Shown: positions 29,058 through 36,627 of the stretch, piece by piece
How positions within the stretch are numbered: position 1 is the stretch's first letter
How the letters are laid out: each line of letters begins with the position of its first letter
From: Silvimonas soli
Lineage (GTDB): Bacteria; Pseudomonadota; Gammaproteobacteria; Burkholderiales; Chitinibacteraceae
Length of the DNA stretch: 64,000 bases
Direction of reading: 5' to 3'
Assembly: GCF_030035605.1 (NCBI RefSeq)
Contig: NZ_CP106736.1
Location: 3,100,001-3,164,000, forward strand
Program-made: the position numbers and the translations under genes
Notes under the pieces: model-generated
The model's input: only the letters and a program-made list of their open reading frames with translations
Told to the model about the DNA's origin: nothing
Database searches by the model: none

Positions 29058-29450
29058 ATGGCAATGCATGATCCTATCGCCGATATGCTGACCCGCATCC
29101 GTAACGCTCAGCGTGCGGCCAAGGTTTCGGTAACAATGCCGTCTTCCAAGTTGAAGGCTGCAATCGCTCAAGTGCTGAAAGACGAAGGCTATGTCGAGTC
29201 TTTCGCAGTTGCTGGCGATATCAAGCGTGAACTGACTATCGAACTCAAGTACTACGCCGGTCGTCCGGTTATCGAGCGCATCGAACGCGTCTCGAAGCCA
29301 GGCCTGCGTGTGTACAAGGGCTCGGATAACATTCCGCAAGTAATGAATGGTCTTGGCGTGGCGATTGTTTCCACGTCCAAGGGTGTGATGACCGATCGCA
29401 AAGCGCGTGCCAACGGTGTTGGTGGCGAGCTTCTGTGCTTCGTTGCTTAA
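29058..29450 (+). CDS. rpsH: 30S ribosomal protein S8
   Basis: A 130-residue protein that nucleates assembly of the 30S platform, and in E. coli represses the spc operon. It begins MAMHDPIADMLTRIRNAQRA and has the RNA-binding C-terminal STSKGVMTDRKARANGVGGELLCFVA. It lies 19 bases after rpsN with AGGAG. Confidence 0.99.
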   Translation: MAMHDPIADMLTRIRNAQRAAKVSVTMPSSKLKAAIAQVLKDEGYVESFAVAGDIKRELTIELKYYAGRPVIERIERVSKPGLRVYKGSDNIPQVMNGLGVAIVSTSKGVMTDRKARANGVGGELLCFVA

Positions 29451-29462
29451 TGAGGTGATGCA

Positions 29463-29996
29463 ATGTCTCGTGTAGCAAAAAATCCGGTCGCTATCCCGTC
29501 GGGCGTTGAAGTCAAACTCAGTGCCTCCGAGATCGTGGTCAAGGGTCCGAATGGTTCCCTGGTTCAGGCTTTGACTGGCGACGTCAGTGTAAAGATTGAA
29601 GACAATGCAGTCGTGTTTGCCGCGCAAGGCGATGGCAAGAATGCACGTGCAATGTCCGGTACCGTCCGTGCACTGGTGAACAACATGGTGACCGGCGTTT
29701 CCAAGGGTTTCGAGCGCAAGCTGAACCTGGTGGGCGTTGGTTATCGTGCTCAGGCTCAAGGCGATTTGCTGAACCTGACTCTGGGTTTCTCTCACCCTGT
29801 CGCGCACAAGATGCCGGCTGGTGTGAAGGTGGAAACCCCGACTCAGACCGAAATCGTCCTCAAGGGCGCCGACAAGCAAGTTCTTGGTCAGGTTGCTGCT
29901 GAAATCCGCGCTTACCGCGCTCCGGAACCCTATAAGGGCAAGGGCGTGCGTTACTCGGATGAAGTGGTAACGCTTAAAGAAACCAAGAAGAAGTAA
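29463..29996 (+). CDS. rplF: 50S ribosomal protein L6
   Basis: A 177-residue two-domain protein near the sarcin-ricin loop. The beginning is MSRVAKNPVAIPSGV; GVGYRAQAQGDLLNLTLGFSHPV and the C-terminal RAYRAPEPYKGKGVRYSDE stretch are hallmark regions. It ends in a basic KKK tail and is followed after 13 bases by rplR. Confidence 0.99.
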   Translation: MSRVAKNPVAIPSGVEVKLSASEIVVKGPNGSLVQALTGDVSVKIEDNAVVFAAQGDGKNARAMSGTVRALVNNMVTGVSKGFERKLNLVGVGYRAQAQGDLLNLTLGFSHPVAHKMPAGVKVETPTQTEIVLKGADKQVLGQVAAEIRAYRAPEPYKGKGVRYSDEVVTLKETKKK

Positions 29997-30009
29997 TCGA
30001 GGCTGAATC

Positions 30010-30363
30010 ATGGACAAGAAAGAAACTCGAGTTCGCCGCGCACGTAAAACCCGTGCAAAGATTGCGGAGCTCAAGGTCGTGCGCCTGTCGGTGCATCGCA
30101 CCAATAGCCACATTTACGCCCAGATCATTGATGAAACGGGCAGCAAAGTGCTTGTTTCTGCGTCTTCTTTGGAAAAAGATGCGCGCGGTGAAATCAAGAA
30201 CGGCGCCAGCGTTGACGCTGCCGTCGCGATTGGCAAGCGTATTGCAGAAAAGGCCAAGGCTGTCGGTATCCTTAACGTGGCATTTGACCGTTCCGGTTTC
30301 AAATACCACGGCCGCGTGAAAGCGCTGGCGGATGCGGCACGCGAAGGCGGTCTGGTCTTCTAA
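30010..30363 (+). CDS. rplR: 50S ribosomal protein L18
   Basis: A 117-residue 5S rRNA-binding protein. The Arg/Lys-rich N-terminus (RVRRARKTRAKI) precedes RLSVHRTNSHIYAQIIDE and the C-terminal FDRSGFKYHGRVKALADAAREGGL, all standard. It is between rplF and rpsE as in the spc operon. Confidence 0.98.
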   Translation: MDKKETRVRRARKTRAKIAELKVVRLSVHRTNSHIYAQIIDETGSKVLVSASSLEKDARGEIKNGASVDAAVAIGKRIAEKAKAVGILNVAFDRSGFKYHGRVKALADAAREGGLVF

Positions 30364-30382
30364 TTGAGTTTGGAGTTATCAA

Positions 30383-30898
30383 ATGGCTAGAAACGAATCA
30401 GAAGATCGCTCGGACGGCCTTCGTGAAAAGATGGTTGCGGTTAATCGCGTAACCAAGGTCGTGAAGGGTGGTCGTATTCTGGGTTTCGCAGCACTGACAG
30501 TAGTCGGTGATGGCGATGGTGGCGTCGGCATGGGCAAGGGTAAGTCCAAAGAAGTGCCGGTCGCTGTACAAAAGGGTCTGGACGAAGCACGTCGCAAGAT
30601 GTTCAAGGCGCCGCTGAAGAACGGTACCGTACCGCATGCCGTTATCGGCAAGCACGGTGCAACTACCGTCTTCATGCAACCGGCTCGTGAAGGTACCGGC
30701 ATTATCGCTGGTGGCCCAATGCGCGCTGTGTTCGAAGTAATGGGCGTTCACAACATTACTGCCAAGTGTCATGGTTCCACGAATCCGTACAACCTGGTTC
30801 GCGCAACGCTGGACGGTTTGTCCAAGCTGCACACCGCTTCGGATATCGCTGCCAAGCGCGGCCTGTCCGTAGAAGAAATTCTTGGGGTGGCGGAATGA
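30383..30898 (+). CDS. rpsE: 30S ribosomal protein S5
   Basis: A 171-residue accuracy protein. The N-terminal RNA-binding domain includes EKMVAVNRVTKVVKGGRILGF and GDGDGGVGMGKGKSKEVP; the second domain has GTGIIAGGPMRAVFEVMGV. No substitution is evident in the spectinomycin loop. Its stop overlaps the rpmD start by four bases. Confidence 0.99.
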   Translation: MARNESEDRSDGLREKMVAVNRVTKVVKGGRILGFAALTVVGDGDGGVGMGKGKSKEVPVAVQKGLDEARRKMFKAPLKNGTVPHAVIGKHGATTVFMQPAREGTGIIAGGPMRAVFEVMGVHNITAKCHGSTNPYNLVRATLDGLSKLHTASDIAAKRGLSVEEILGVAE

Positions 30899-31080
30899 CT
30901 GACGGCAAGAAAGTAAAAGTAACGCTGGTCAAGAGCTTGATCGGTCGCCTGGAAAGCCACAAGGCATGCGCCCGTGGTCTGGGTCTGCGCAAGCTCAACA
31001 GCAGCTCCGAAGTGATTGATACGCCGGAAAATCGCGGCATGATCAACAAGATCAGCTATCTGCTGAAAGTGGAGGGTTAA
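30895..31080 (+). CDS. rpmD: 50S ribosomal protein L30
   Basis: A 61-residue protein with the L30 core VTLVKSLIGRLESHKACARGLGLRKLNSS. The ATG overlaps the rpsE stop (ATGA); a longer frame upstream lies inside rpsE. rplO begins at the base after its stop, so all three are translationally coupled. Confidence 0.98.
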   Translation: MTDGKKVKVTLVKSLIGRLESHKACARGLGLRKLNSSSEVIDTPENRGMINKISYLLKVEG

Positions 31081-31515
31081 ATGGAACTGAATAACCTGAA
31101 ACCCGCAGCTGGCGCGAAACACGCCAAGCGTCGCGTTGGTCGCGGTATTGGCTCCGGTCTGGGTAAAACTGCTGGTCGCGGTCACAAGGGTCAAAAGTCC
31201 CGAGCTGGCGGCTTCCACAAGGTGGGTTTTGAAGGCGGTCAAATGCCTTTGCAACGTCGCCTGCCCAAGCGTGGCTTCGTATCGTTGTCCCGCGGTCGCA
31301 CTGGCGAAGTAAACCTGTCCGCGCTGCAAGCGCTGCCGGTTGCTGAAGTCGATCTGTTGGTTCTCAAGCAAGCTGGTCTGGTTTCTCAGCTTTGCCTGGG
31401 TGCCAAGGTCGTGCTGTCGGGCAAGATCGAAAAAGCAGTGACGCTGAAAGGTATCGCTGCAACCAAGGGTGCCCGTGCTGCGATTGAAGCAGCTGGTGGC
31501 AGCATCGCTGAGTAA
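31081..31515 (+). CDS. rplO: 50S ribosomal protein L15
   Basis: A 144-residue protein. The glycine-rich basic N-terminal arm (RRVGRGIGSGLGKTAGRGHKG) threads into 23S rRNA, followed by FEGGQMPLQRRLPKRGF and a globular C-terminal domain ending AIEAAGGSIAE. It is followed after 18 bases by secY, the usual pair. Confidence 0.99.
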   Translation: MELNNLKPAAGAKHAKRRVGRGIGSGLGKTAGRGHKGQKSRAGGFHKVGFEGGQMPLQRRLPKRGFVSLSRGRTGEVNLSALQALPVAEVDLLVLKQAGLVSQLCLGAKVVLSGKIEKAVTLKGIAATKGARAAIEAAGGSIAE

Positions 31516-31533
31516 TTGCTGAGAGGCTAAAAC

Positions 31534-32844
31534 GTGGCGAATCCCGCTCTGGCTGGTTCTGCAAACAAGTTTGCAGATCTGAAGAAACGGATCTGGTTCA
31601 TGTTGGGCGCGTTGATTGTGTACCGTATCGGTGCGCATATTCCCGTCCCAGGGATCAATCCGGTCGAGCTGGCTCGGTTGTTCGAGTCCTCGCAAACGGG
31701 CCTGTTGAACATGTTTAACATGTTCTCGGGTGGCGCTTTGTCGCGCTTCACCGTGTTTGCCATCGGGATCATGCCTTACATTTCCGCGTCCATCATTTTG
31801 CAGTTGGCCGCGGAAGTGTTGCCCCAGTTGAAGCAGCTGAAGAAAGAAGGTGAGGCAGGTCGTCGCAAGATTACGCAGTACACGCGTTATGCGACGGTTC
31901 TGCTGGCTACCTTCCAAAGCTTCGGTATTGCTTCTTTGCTGTTGAAGCAACCGAATCTGGTTGTTCTGCCTTATGTGCAATTTGTGCCGTTGACCATCAT
32001 TACGCTGGTGACCGGTACGATGTTCCTCATGTGGCTGGGCGAGCAGATTACGGAACGGGGTATAGGCAACGGTATTTCGATTTTGATCTGTGCGGGCATT
32101 GCTTCTGGCGTGCCAGCTGCGATCGGTAAGACGCTGACCTTGGCTAACCAGGGTTCGTTGCCGATTTTTCTGGTGCTCGGTTTGTTTGTTGGTGTTGTGT
32201 TGTTGACGGCAGCAGTGGTTTTTGTAGAGCGCGGGCAACGTAAAGTGCCGGTGAACTACGCCAAGCGCCAGGTCGGCAACCGCATCATGCAAGCGCAAAG
32301 CACGCATTTGCCGCTCAAGATCAATATGGCTGGCGTCATCCCGCCGATTTTTGCTTCGTCGATCATTCTGTTTCCAGCCACTGTATTGTCGTGGAGTGGT
32401 AACAGTGACCGGTTCTCGTGGCTCAAATCGATTGGTGACATGCTCCATCCGGGGCAACCGCTGTATGTGATTCTGTATGCTGCAGCTATCATTTTCTTCT
32501 GCTACTTCTACACGGCGCTGGTTTTCAATCCAAAGGAAACCGCGGATAACCTGAAGAAGAGTGGGGCTATGATTCCGGGTTACCGTCCGGGCGAGCATAC
32601 TGCGCGGTACATCGAAAAACTGATTTTGAAATTGACGTTGATTGGTGCGCTTTACATCACCGTGATCTGTCTGATTCCGGAGTTCCTTATTCTGAAGTGG
32701 AACGTACCGTTCTACTTTGGTGGTACTTCGCTGCTGATTCTGGTTGTGGTGACAATGGATTTCATGGCTCAAATGCAGTCCTACGTCATGTCGCATCAAT
32801 ATGAAAGCTTGCTCAAGAAGGCTAACTTCAAGGGCGGCGCGTAA
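31534..32844 (+). CDS. secY: Preprotein translocase subunit SecY
   Basis: The 436-residue channel of the Sec translocon, with ten predicted membrane helices. N-terminal KKRIWFMLGALIVYRIGAHIPVPG, the plug region GGALSRFTVFAIGIMPYISASI, and the cytoplasmic loop VERGQRKVPVNYAKRQVG that contacts SecA and ribosomes are visible. The start is GTG behind GAGAGG. It works with SecE (5595-5948). Confidence 0.98.
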   Translation: MANPALAGSANKFADLKKRIWFMLGALIVYRIGAHIPVPGINPVELARLFESSQTGLLNMFNMFSGGALSRFTVFAIGIMPYISASIILQLAAEVLPQLKQLKKEGEAGRRKITQYTRYATVLLATFQSFGIASLLLKQPNLVVLPYVQFVPLTIITLVTGTMFLMWLGEQITERGIGNGISILICAGIASGVPAAIGKTLTLANQGSLPIFLVLGLFVGVVLLTAAVVFVERGQRKVPVNYAKRQVGNRIMQAQSTHLPLKINMAGVIPPIFASSIILFPATVLSWSGNSDRFSWLKSIGDMLHPGQPLYVILYAAAIIFFCYFYTALVFNPKETADNLKKSGAMIPGYRPGEHTARYIEKLILKLTLIGALYITVICLIPEFLILKWNVPFYFGGTSLLILVVVTMDFMAQMQSYVMSHQYESLLKKANFKGGA

Positions 32845-33062
32845 CTGAAGACCGGGATCGGGGTGGTGTGAATAGCATCATCCCGGCCTTGGACGAGATG
32901 CCAGACACGACCGCTTGCCGGTTTTGAAAAGCAAACTCGAAAGGACATGCAGGGTTGGATTGATGTCCTTGGTGTCGGTTGGCTGTATTTACGGTCGGTT
33001 TTTCACCAAAAGGGCAGAACGGTAGCTATAATGCCGTTCGCTTTGATTAAGGCCTGCATCGT
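32845..33062 (+). promoter_or_regulatory. secY-rpmJ gap with -10 candidate; infA absent
   Basis: This gap normally carries infA in related operons, but no frame resembling IF-1 is present on either strand. It contains TATAAT at 33027-33032 with a weak -35 (TTCACC-like, about 33002), embedded in a GAACGG/CCGTTC inverted repeat (33017-33039). It also holds an imperfect inverted repeat CCGGGAT/ATCCCGG near 32854-32887. Confidence 0.55.
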
Positions 33063-33088
33063 ATTCCGGATCAAACAAGGTCCGGAAT
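33063..33088 (+). other. Leader hairpin before rpmJ
   Basis: ATTCCGGA (33063-33070) pairs perfectly with TCCGGAAT (33081-33088) around a ten-base loop, about 25 bases before the rpmJ ATG. The T-tract after it is poor, so it is more likely a leader structure than a terminator. Confidence 0.5.
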
Positions 33089-33113
33089 TTCATTTTGAAG
33101 AAAAGGACAGACC

Positions 33114-33227
33114 ATGAGAGTTCAAGCATCGGTCAAGAAAATTTGCCGCAATTGCAAAATCATCCGTCGCAACCGTGTTGTGCGCGTGATTTGCACCGAC
33201 CCGCGGCATAAGCAACGCCAAGGCTGA
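33114..33227 (+). CDS. rpmJ: 50S ribosomal protein L36 (zinc-binding form)
   Basis: A 37-residue protein, MRVQASVKKICRNCKIIRR followed by NRVVRVICTDPRHKQRQG. The zinc ligands Cys11, Cys14, Cys27 and His32 are all present, so this is the C+ form. It helps order the 23S rRNA near the GTPase centre late in assembly. An AAAGGA ribosome binding site precedes it. The promoter of rpsM overlaps its end. Confidence 0.97.
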   Translation: MRVQASVKKICRNCKIIRRNRVVRVICTDPRHKQRQG

Positions 33228-33256
33228 TTGAGGCAATCGGCTTTTCGCGTTATAAT
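33228..33256 (+). promoter_or_regulatory. Promoter of the alpha operon (rpsM)
   Basis: TTGAGG (33228-33233) starts at the base after the rpmJ stop; TATAAT (33251-33256) lies 17 bases later. The predicted start is about 25 bases before rpsM, giving a short leader. E. coli also has an alpha operon promoter near this place. Confidence 0.75.
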
Positions 33257-33285
33257 CGAAAACTTTTTAACCTGGGGTAAGAAGT

Positions 33286-33648
33286 ATGGCCCGTATTGCT
33301 GGGGTTAACGTACCCAATCATCAGCATACTGTGATCGGCCTTCAAGCTATCTACGGCATCGGCCGCACCCGCGCATACTTGTTGTGCACGGCTGCCGCGA
33401 TCGAGCCGACGAAGAAGGTCAAGGATCTCAGCGATGCTGAACTTGATAAACTGCGCGACGAAGTTGGTAAGTACACCGTCGAAGGCGATTTGCGCCGTGA
33501 AGTAACGATGAGCATCAAGCGTCTTATGGACCTTGGTTGCTATCGTGGTTTCCGTCACCGCAAAGGTCTGCCGACTCGTGGCCAACGCACGCGTACTAAT
33601 GCTCGTACTCGCAAGGGTCCGCGCAAAGCTATTGCCGGTAAGAAATAA
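33286..33648 (+). CDS. rpsM: 30S ribosomal protein S13
   Basis: A 120-residue protein of the 30S head contacting the 50S subunit and P-site tRNA. It begins MARIAGVNVPNHQHTVIGLQAIYGIG and has the basic C-terminal stretch FRHRKGLPTRGQRTRTNARTRKGPRK. It is the first gene of the alpha group. Confidence 0.99.
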   Translation: MARIAGVNVPNHQHTVIGLQAIYGIGRTRAYLLCTAAAIEPTKKVKDLSDAELDKLRDEVGKYTVEGDLRREVTMSIKRLMDLGCYRGFRHRKGLPTRGQRTRTNARTRKGPRKAIAGKK

Positions 33649-33677
33649 GGCAGGCTTGGTAACTAAAGGATTTTGTA

Positions 33678-34070
33678 ATGGCTAAAGCAAACACAGTGCG
33701 TGTACGGAAGAAAGTCAAAAAGAGCGTGTCTGAAGGCATTGCGCATGTACATGCGTCCTTCAATAACACGATCGTGACCATCACTGATCGCCAAGGGAAT
33801 GCTCTGTCCTGGGCTACCTCGGGCGGTGCTGGTTTCAAGGGCTCTCGGAAAAGTACACCCTTTGCGGCACAGGTTGCTGCGGAGCACGCTGGTAAAGTTG
33901 CCCAGGAATATGGTGTAAAGAACCTTGAAGTTCGTATCAAGGGTCCGGGTCCGGGTCGTGAGTCCGCTGTTCGCGCGCTTAACGCTCTCGGTTTCAAGAT
34001 AACCAGCATCTCGGATGTGACTCCAGTGCCGCACAACGGCTGCCGTCCACCCAAGAAGCGTCGTATCTAA
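33678..34070 (+). CDS. rpsK: 30S ribosomal protein S11
   Basis: A 130-residue platform protein near the mRNA exit. HVHASFNNTIVTITDRQGNALSWATSGGAGFKGSRKSTPFAAQ is uninterrupted, and the end is DVTPVPHNGCRPPKKRRI, standard for the family. It lies 29 bases after rpsM and 14 before rpsD. Confidence 0.99.
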   Translation: MAKANTVRVRKKVKKSVSEGIAHVHASFNNTIVTITDRQGNALSWATSGGAGFKGSRKSTPFAAQVAAEHAGKVAQEYGVKNLEVRIKGPGPGRESAVRALNALGFKITSISDVTPVPHNGCRPPKKRRI

Positions 34071-34084
34071 TCCCGGAGTAAGTC

Positions 34085-34705
34085 ATGGCTCGTTATATTG
34101 GACCCAAGTGCAAACTTGCACGCCGTGAAGGTACGGATCTTTTCCTGAAGAGCGCTCGCCGCTCTCTCGACAGCAAGTGCAAGCTGGAACAAGCCCCAGG
34201 CCAGCACGGCGCTAAGACACCTCGTCTGTCGGACTACGGTGTTCACCTGCGTGAAAAGCAAAAGATCCGTCGTATCTACGGCGTTCTGGAACGTCAGTTC
34301 CGTCGTTATTTTGAACAAGCCAGCCGTCGCAAGGGCTCGACAGGTGAAAACCTGCTGCAGATCCTTGAAACGCGTCTGGACAACGTGGTTTACCGCATGG
34401 GTTATGCCTCGACTCGTGCAGAAGCCCGTCAGTTGGTTTCCCACAAGGCGATTGTGGTAAACGGTGGCGTAGTCAATATCCCGTCTTACCAGGTGAAAGC
34501 CGGCGACGCTGTTAGCGTTCGCGAAAAAGCCAAGAAGCAAGCGCGTGTGCAAGAAGCACTGTCGCTGGCCGAAGGCATCGGTTTCCCGGGTTGGGTGCAG
34601 GTTGACTCGAAGAAGATGGAAGGTGTCTTCAAGAGTGCACCGGAGCGTTCCGATCTGTCCAGCGATCTTAACGAATCGTTGGTCGTGGAATTCTACTCCA
34701 AGTGA
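34085..34705 (+). CDS. rpsD: 30S ribosomal protein S4
   Basis: A 206-residue 16S rRNA primary binder and, in E. coli, alpha operon repressor and antiterminator-like factor. MARYIGPKCKLARREGTDLFLKS opens it; the S4 domain near 95-155 contains RLDNVVYRMGYASTRAEARQLVSHKAIVVNG. It lacks the zinc-type N-terminal CxxC pattern. rpoA follows after 36 bases. Confidence 0.99.
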   Translation: MARYIGPKCKLARREGTDLFLKSARRSLDSKCKLEQAPGQHGAKTPRLSDYGVHLREKQKIRRIYGVLERQFRRYFEQASRRKGSTGENLLQILETRLDNVVYRMGYASTRAEARQLVSHKAIVVNGGVVNIPSYQVKAGDAVSVREKAKKQARVQEALSLAEGIGFPGWVQVDSKKMEGVFKSAPERSDLSSDLNESLVVEFYSK

Positions 34706-34741
34706 TAACCAGCACCGGAAAAGGCTAAGGGATACTGATAT

Positions 34742-35725
34742 ATGCAAAACCTCGCTAATGAGTTGCTCAAGCCGCGCATCATCGACGTGCAGGCCCAATC
34801 CAGCGCGCAAGCGCGCGTGGTCATGGAGCCGTTCGAGCGCGGTTATGGCCATACGCTCGGTAACGCCCTGCGCCGCATCCTGCTGTCTTCGATGCCGGGT
34901 TACGCCCCGACCGAAGTCAAGATCGAAGGTGTTGTTCACGAATACTCCGCGCTCGATGGCGTGCAGGAAGACGTGGTCGACATCCTTCTTAATCTGAAGG
35001 GCGTGGTGTTGAAGCTGCACGGTCGTGAGGCCGTGACGCTGACGCTGTCCAAAGACGGCGAAGGTCTGGTTACTGCTGCCGATATCCAGGTGCCGCATGA
35101 CGTGGAAGTGGTTAATCCCGGTCACGTGATTGCGCATCTCTCGGCTGGTGGCAAGCTGAACATGGAAATCAAGGTTGAAAAGGGTCGTGGCTATCAGCCG
35201 GCTCCAGCTCGTCTGGGTCGCGATGATAACCGTACTATCGGCACTATCCAGCTTGATGCCTCGTTCAGTCCGATTCGTCGGGTGAGTTACGCGGTCGAGA
35301 GTGCTCGTGTAGAGCAGCGTACCGACCTTGATCGTCTGATTCTCGATATCGAGACCAATGGCGTGTTGACGCCAGAAGATGCTGTCCGCCAAGCGGCGCG
35401 TATTCTGGTTGACCAGTTGTCCGTATTTGCGGATCTGGAAGGCACTCCGGTTGAAGAAGAGAAGCCAGCGGCACCGCAGATCGATCCGATCCTGCTGCGC
35501 CCTGTGGATGATCTGGAACTCACCGTGCGTTCGGCTAACTGCCTGAAGGCTGAGAATATTTATTACATCGGGGACCTGATCCAGCGCACTGAGACAGAAT
35601 TGTTGAAGGCGCCGAATCTTGGTCGCAAGTCCTTGAATGAAATCAAGGAAGTGCTGGCGTCCAAGGGCTTGAGCCTGGGCATGCGCCTCGAAAACTGGCC
35701 GCCAGTTGGCTTGGAAAAGCCCTGA
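34742..35725 (+). CDS. rpoA: DNA-directed RNA polymerase subunit alpha
   Basis: A 327-residue subunit. The N-terminal assembly domain shows EPFERGYGHTLGNALRRILLSSMPG and the HEYSALDGVQEDVVDILLNLKG loop. After a linker rich in Glu/Pro/Ala (about 232-246), the C-terminal domain has VDDLELTVRSANCLKAENI, which binds UP elements and activators. The terminal GLSLGMRLENWPP is standard. rplQ follows after 25 bases. Confidence 0.99.
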   Translation: MQNLANELLKPRIIDVQAQSSAQARVVMEPFERGYGHTLGNALRRILLSSMPGYAPTEVKIEGVVHEYSALDGVQEDVVDILLNLKGVVLKLHGREAVTLTLSKDGEGLVTAADIQVPHDVEVVNPGHVIAHLSAGGKLNMEIKVEKGRGYQPAPARLGRDDNRTIGTIQLDASFSPIRRVSYAVESARVEQRTDLDRLILDIETNGVLTPEDAVRQAARILVDQLSVFADLEGTPVEEEKPAAPQIDPILLRPVDDLELTVRSANCLKAENIYYIGDLIQRTETELLKAPNLGRKSLNEIKEVLASKGLSLGMRLENWPPVGLEKP

Positions 35726-35750
35726 GCGGTCAACGGAAAGGAATTGACAA

Positions 35751-36140
35751 ATGCGTCACCGTCTTGCCAATCGCAAATTGAATCGTACGTCCAGTCACCG
35801 TCAGGCGCTTCTGCGTAACCTGGCGAATGCGCTGCTGCGTCACGAAGTTATCAAGACCACCCTGCCTAAGGCTAAAGAGCTGCGCCGTGTTGCGGAGCCG
35901 CTGATTACCTTGGGTAAGGCTCCGAGCCTGGCTAATCGCCGTCTGGCTTTCAACCGTACTCGCGACCGCGATATCGTTGTAAAGCTGTTCGACGTGCTGG
36001 GCCCACGCTATTCCGCCCGCAACGGCGGTTACCTGCGTATTCTGAAGTGCGGTTTCCGTCTGGGCGACAACGCTCCGATGGCACTGGTTGAACTGGTGGA
36101 TCGTCCGGAAGATGCGGAAGTGGTTGAAGCTGGCGAGTAA
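35751..36140 (+). CDS. rplQ: 50S ribosomal protein L17
   Basis: A 129-residue tunnel-exit protein beginning MRHRLANRKLNRTSSHRQALLRNLANALL and containing ARNGGYLRILKCGFRLGDNAPMALVEL. It is the last gene of the alpha group and of the whole translation block; a strong terminator lies 18 bases downstream. Confidence 0.99.
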   Translation: MRHRLANRKLNRTSSHRQALLRNLANALLRHEVIKTTLPKAKELRRVAEPLITLGKAPSLANRRLAFNRTRDRDIVVKLFDVLGPRYSARNGGYLRILKCGFRLGDNAPMALVELVDRPEDAEVVEAGE

Positions 36141-36158
36141 TACTGTTACTTCGCTATG

Positions 36159-36192
36159 AAAAAGGCTGGCATTCGTGCCAGCCTTTTCTTTT
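36159..36192 (+). terminator. Terminator of the alpha operon
   Basis: AAAGGCTGGCA (36161-36171) pairs perfectly with TGCCAGCCTTT (36176-36186) around TTCG, followed by TCTTTT. It closes the ribosomal gene block. Confidence 0.92.
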
Positions 36193-36433
36193 GCCTGTCG
36201 TTTGCGTGTGATTGCGCCCGCAATGGTGGTGGCCCTTGGGTTTGCTGCGTTTGCGATGAGGTAGGGTGCCAGTTGGCGGGGCGCTCGGGCCGCCTGGCCT
36301 TGCCGGCTCTGTAATGATCTATCGTGAGCGGGGCCGCTGAGGTATGCTGCGCGCATTCACTGGAACCGGCAGCAAGGAAAGGTAAGGATGTGCGAAATAA
36401 CAGGCTGTAGCGATATGGATTTTGCATCCATAA
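36193..36433. other. Intergenic region, no feature recognised
   Basis: About 240 bases between two terminators. It is GC-rich at first. A short minus-strand open frame crosses it but has no recognisable motif or ribosome binding site, so I see no gene here. Confidence 0.5.
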
Positions 36434-36472
36434 CGAAAAACGCCATGACTCTTTGCAAAGTCATGGCGTTCG
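36434..36472 (-). terminator. Terminator of tRNA-Asn
   Basis: On the minus strand, a 12-bp stem AACGCCATGACT / AGTCATGGCGTT (36439-36450 with 36459-36470) with a CTTTGCAA-type loop is followed by a T-run. It lies just behind tRNA-Asn. Confidence 0.88.
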
Positions 36473-36477
36473 ATTCT

Positions 36478-36553
36478 TGGCTCCTCGACCTGGGCTCGAA
36501 CCAGGGACACACGGATTAACAGTCCGTTGCTCTACCAACTGAGCTATCGAGGA
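36478..36553 (-). tRNA. tRNA-Asn (GTT)
   Basis: A 76-base cloverleaf on the minus strand with acceptor TCCTCGA pairing with TCGAGGA and encoded CCA. The anticodon loop CTGTTAA gives GTT. It is a single-gene transcription unit with its own promoter and terminator. Confidence 0.97.
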
Positions 36554-36568
36554 ATCGGTGAGGTGCGT

Positions 36569-36597
36569 ATATTAGTATCTGGACTTTAGGCTGTCAA
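36569..36597 (-). promoter_or_regulatory. Promoter of tRNA-Asn
   Basis: On the minus strand TTGACA (36592-36597) and TAATAT (36569-36574) are 17 bases apart, 15 bases before the tRNA. The layout is the same as for tRNA-Phe. Confidence 0.85.
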
Positions 36598-36627
36598 CAG
36601 CTATATGAATAAAAATGTGAGGAACGC

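Noticed and set aside
34742..35725. Search for prophage, transposase or integrase genes in the ribosomal block
   Set aside because: None found; every gap is explained by leaders or spacers.
36146..36427. A 93-codon minus-strand frame downstream of rplQ
   Set aside because: It overlaps the alpha operon terminator, lacks a ribosome binding site and has no known motif.
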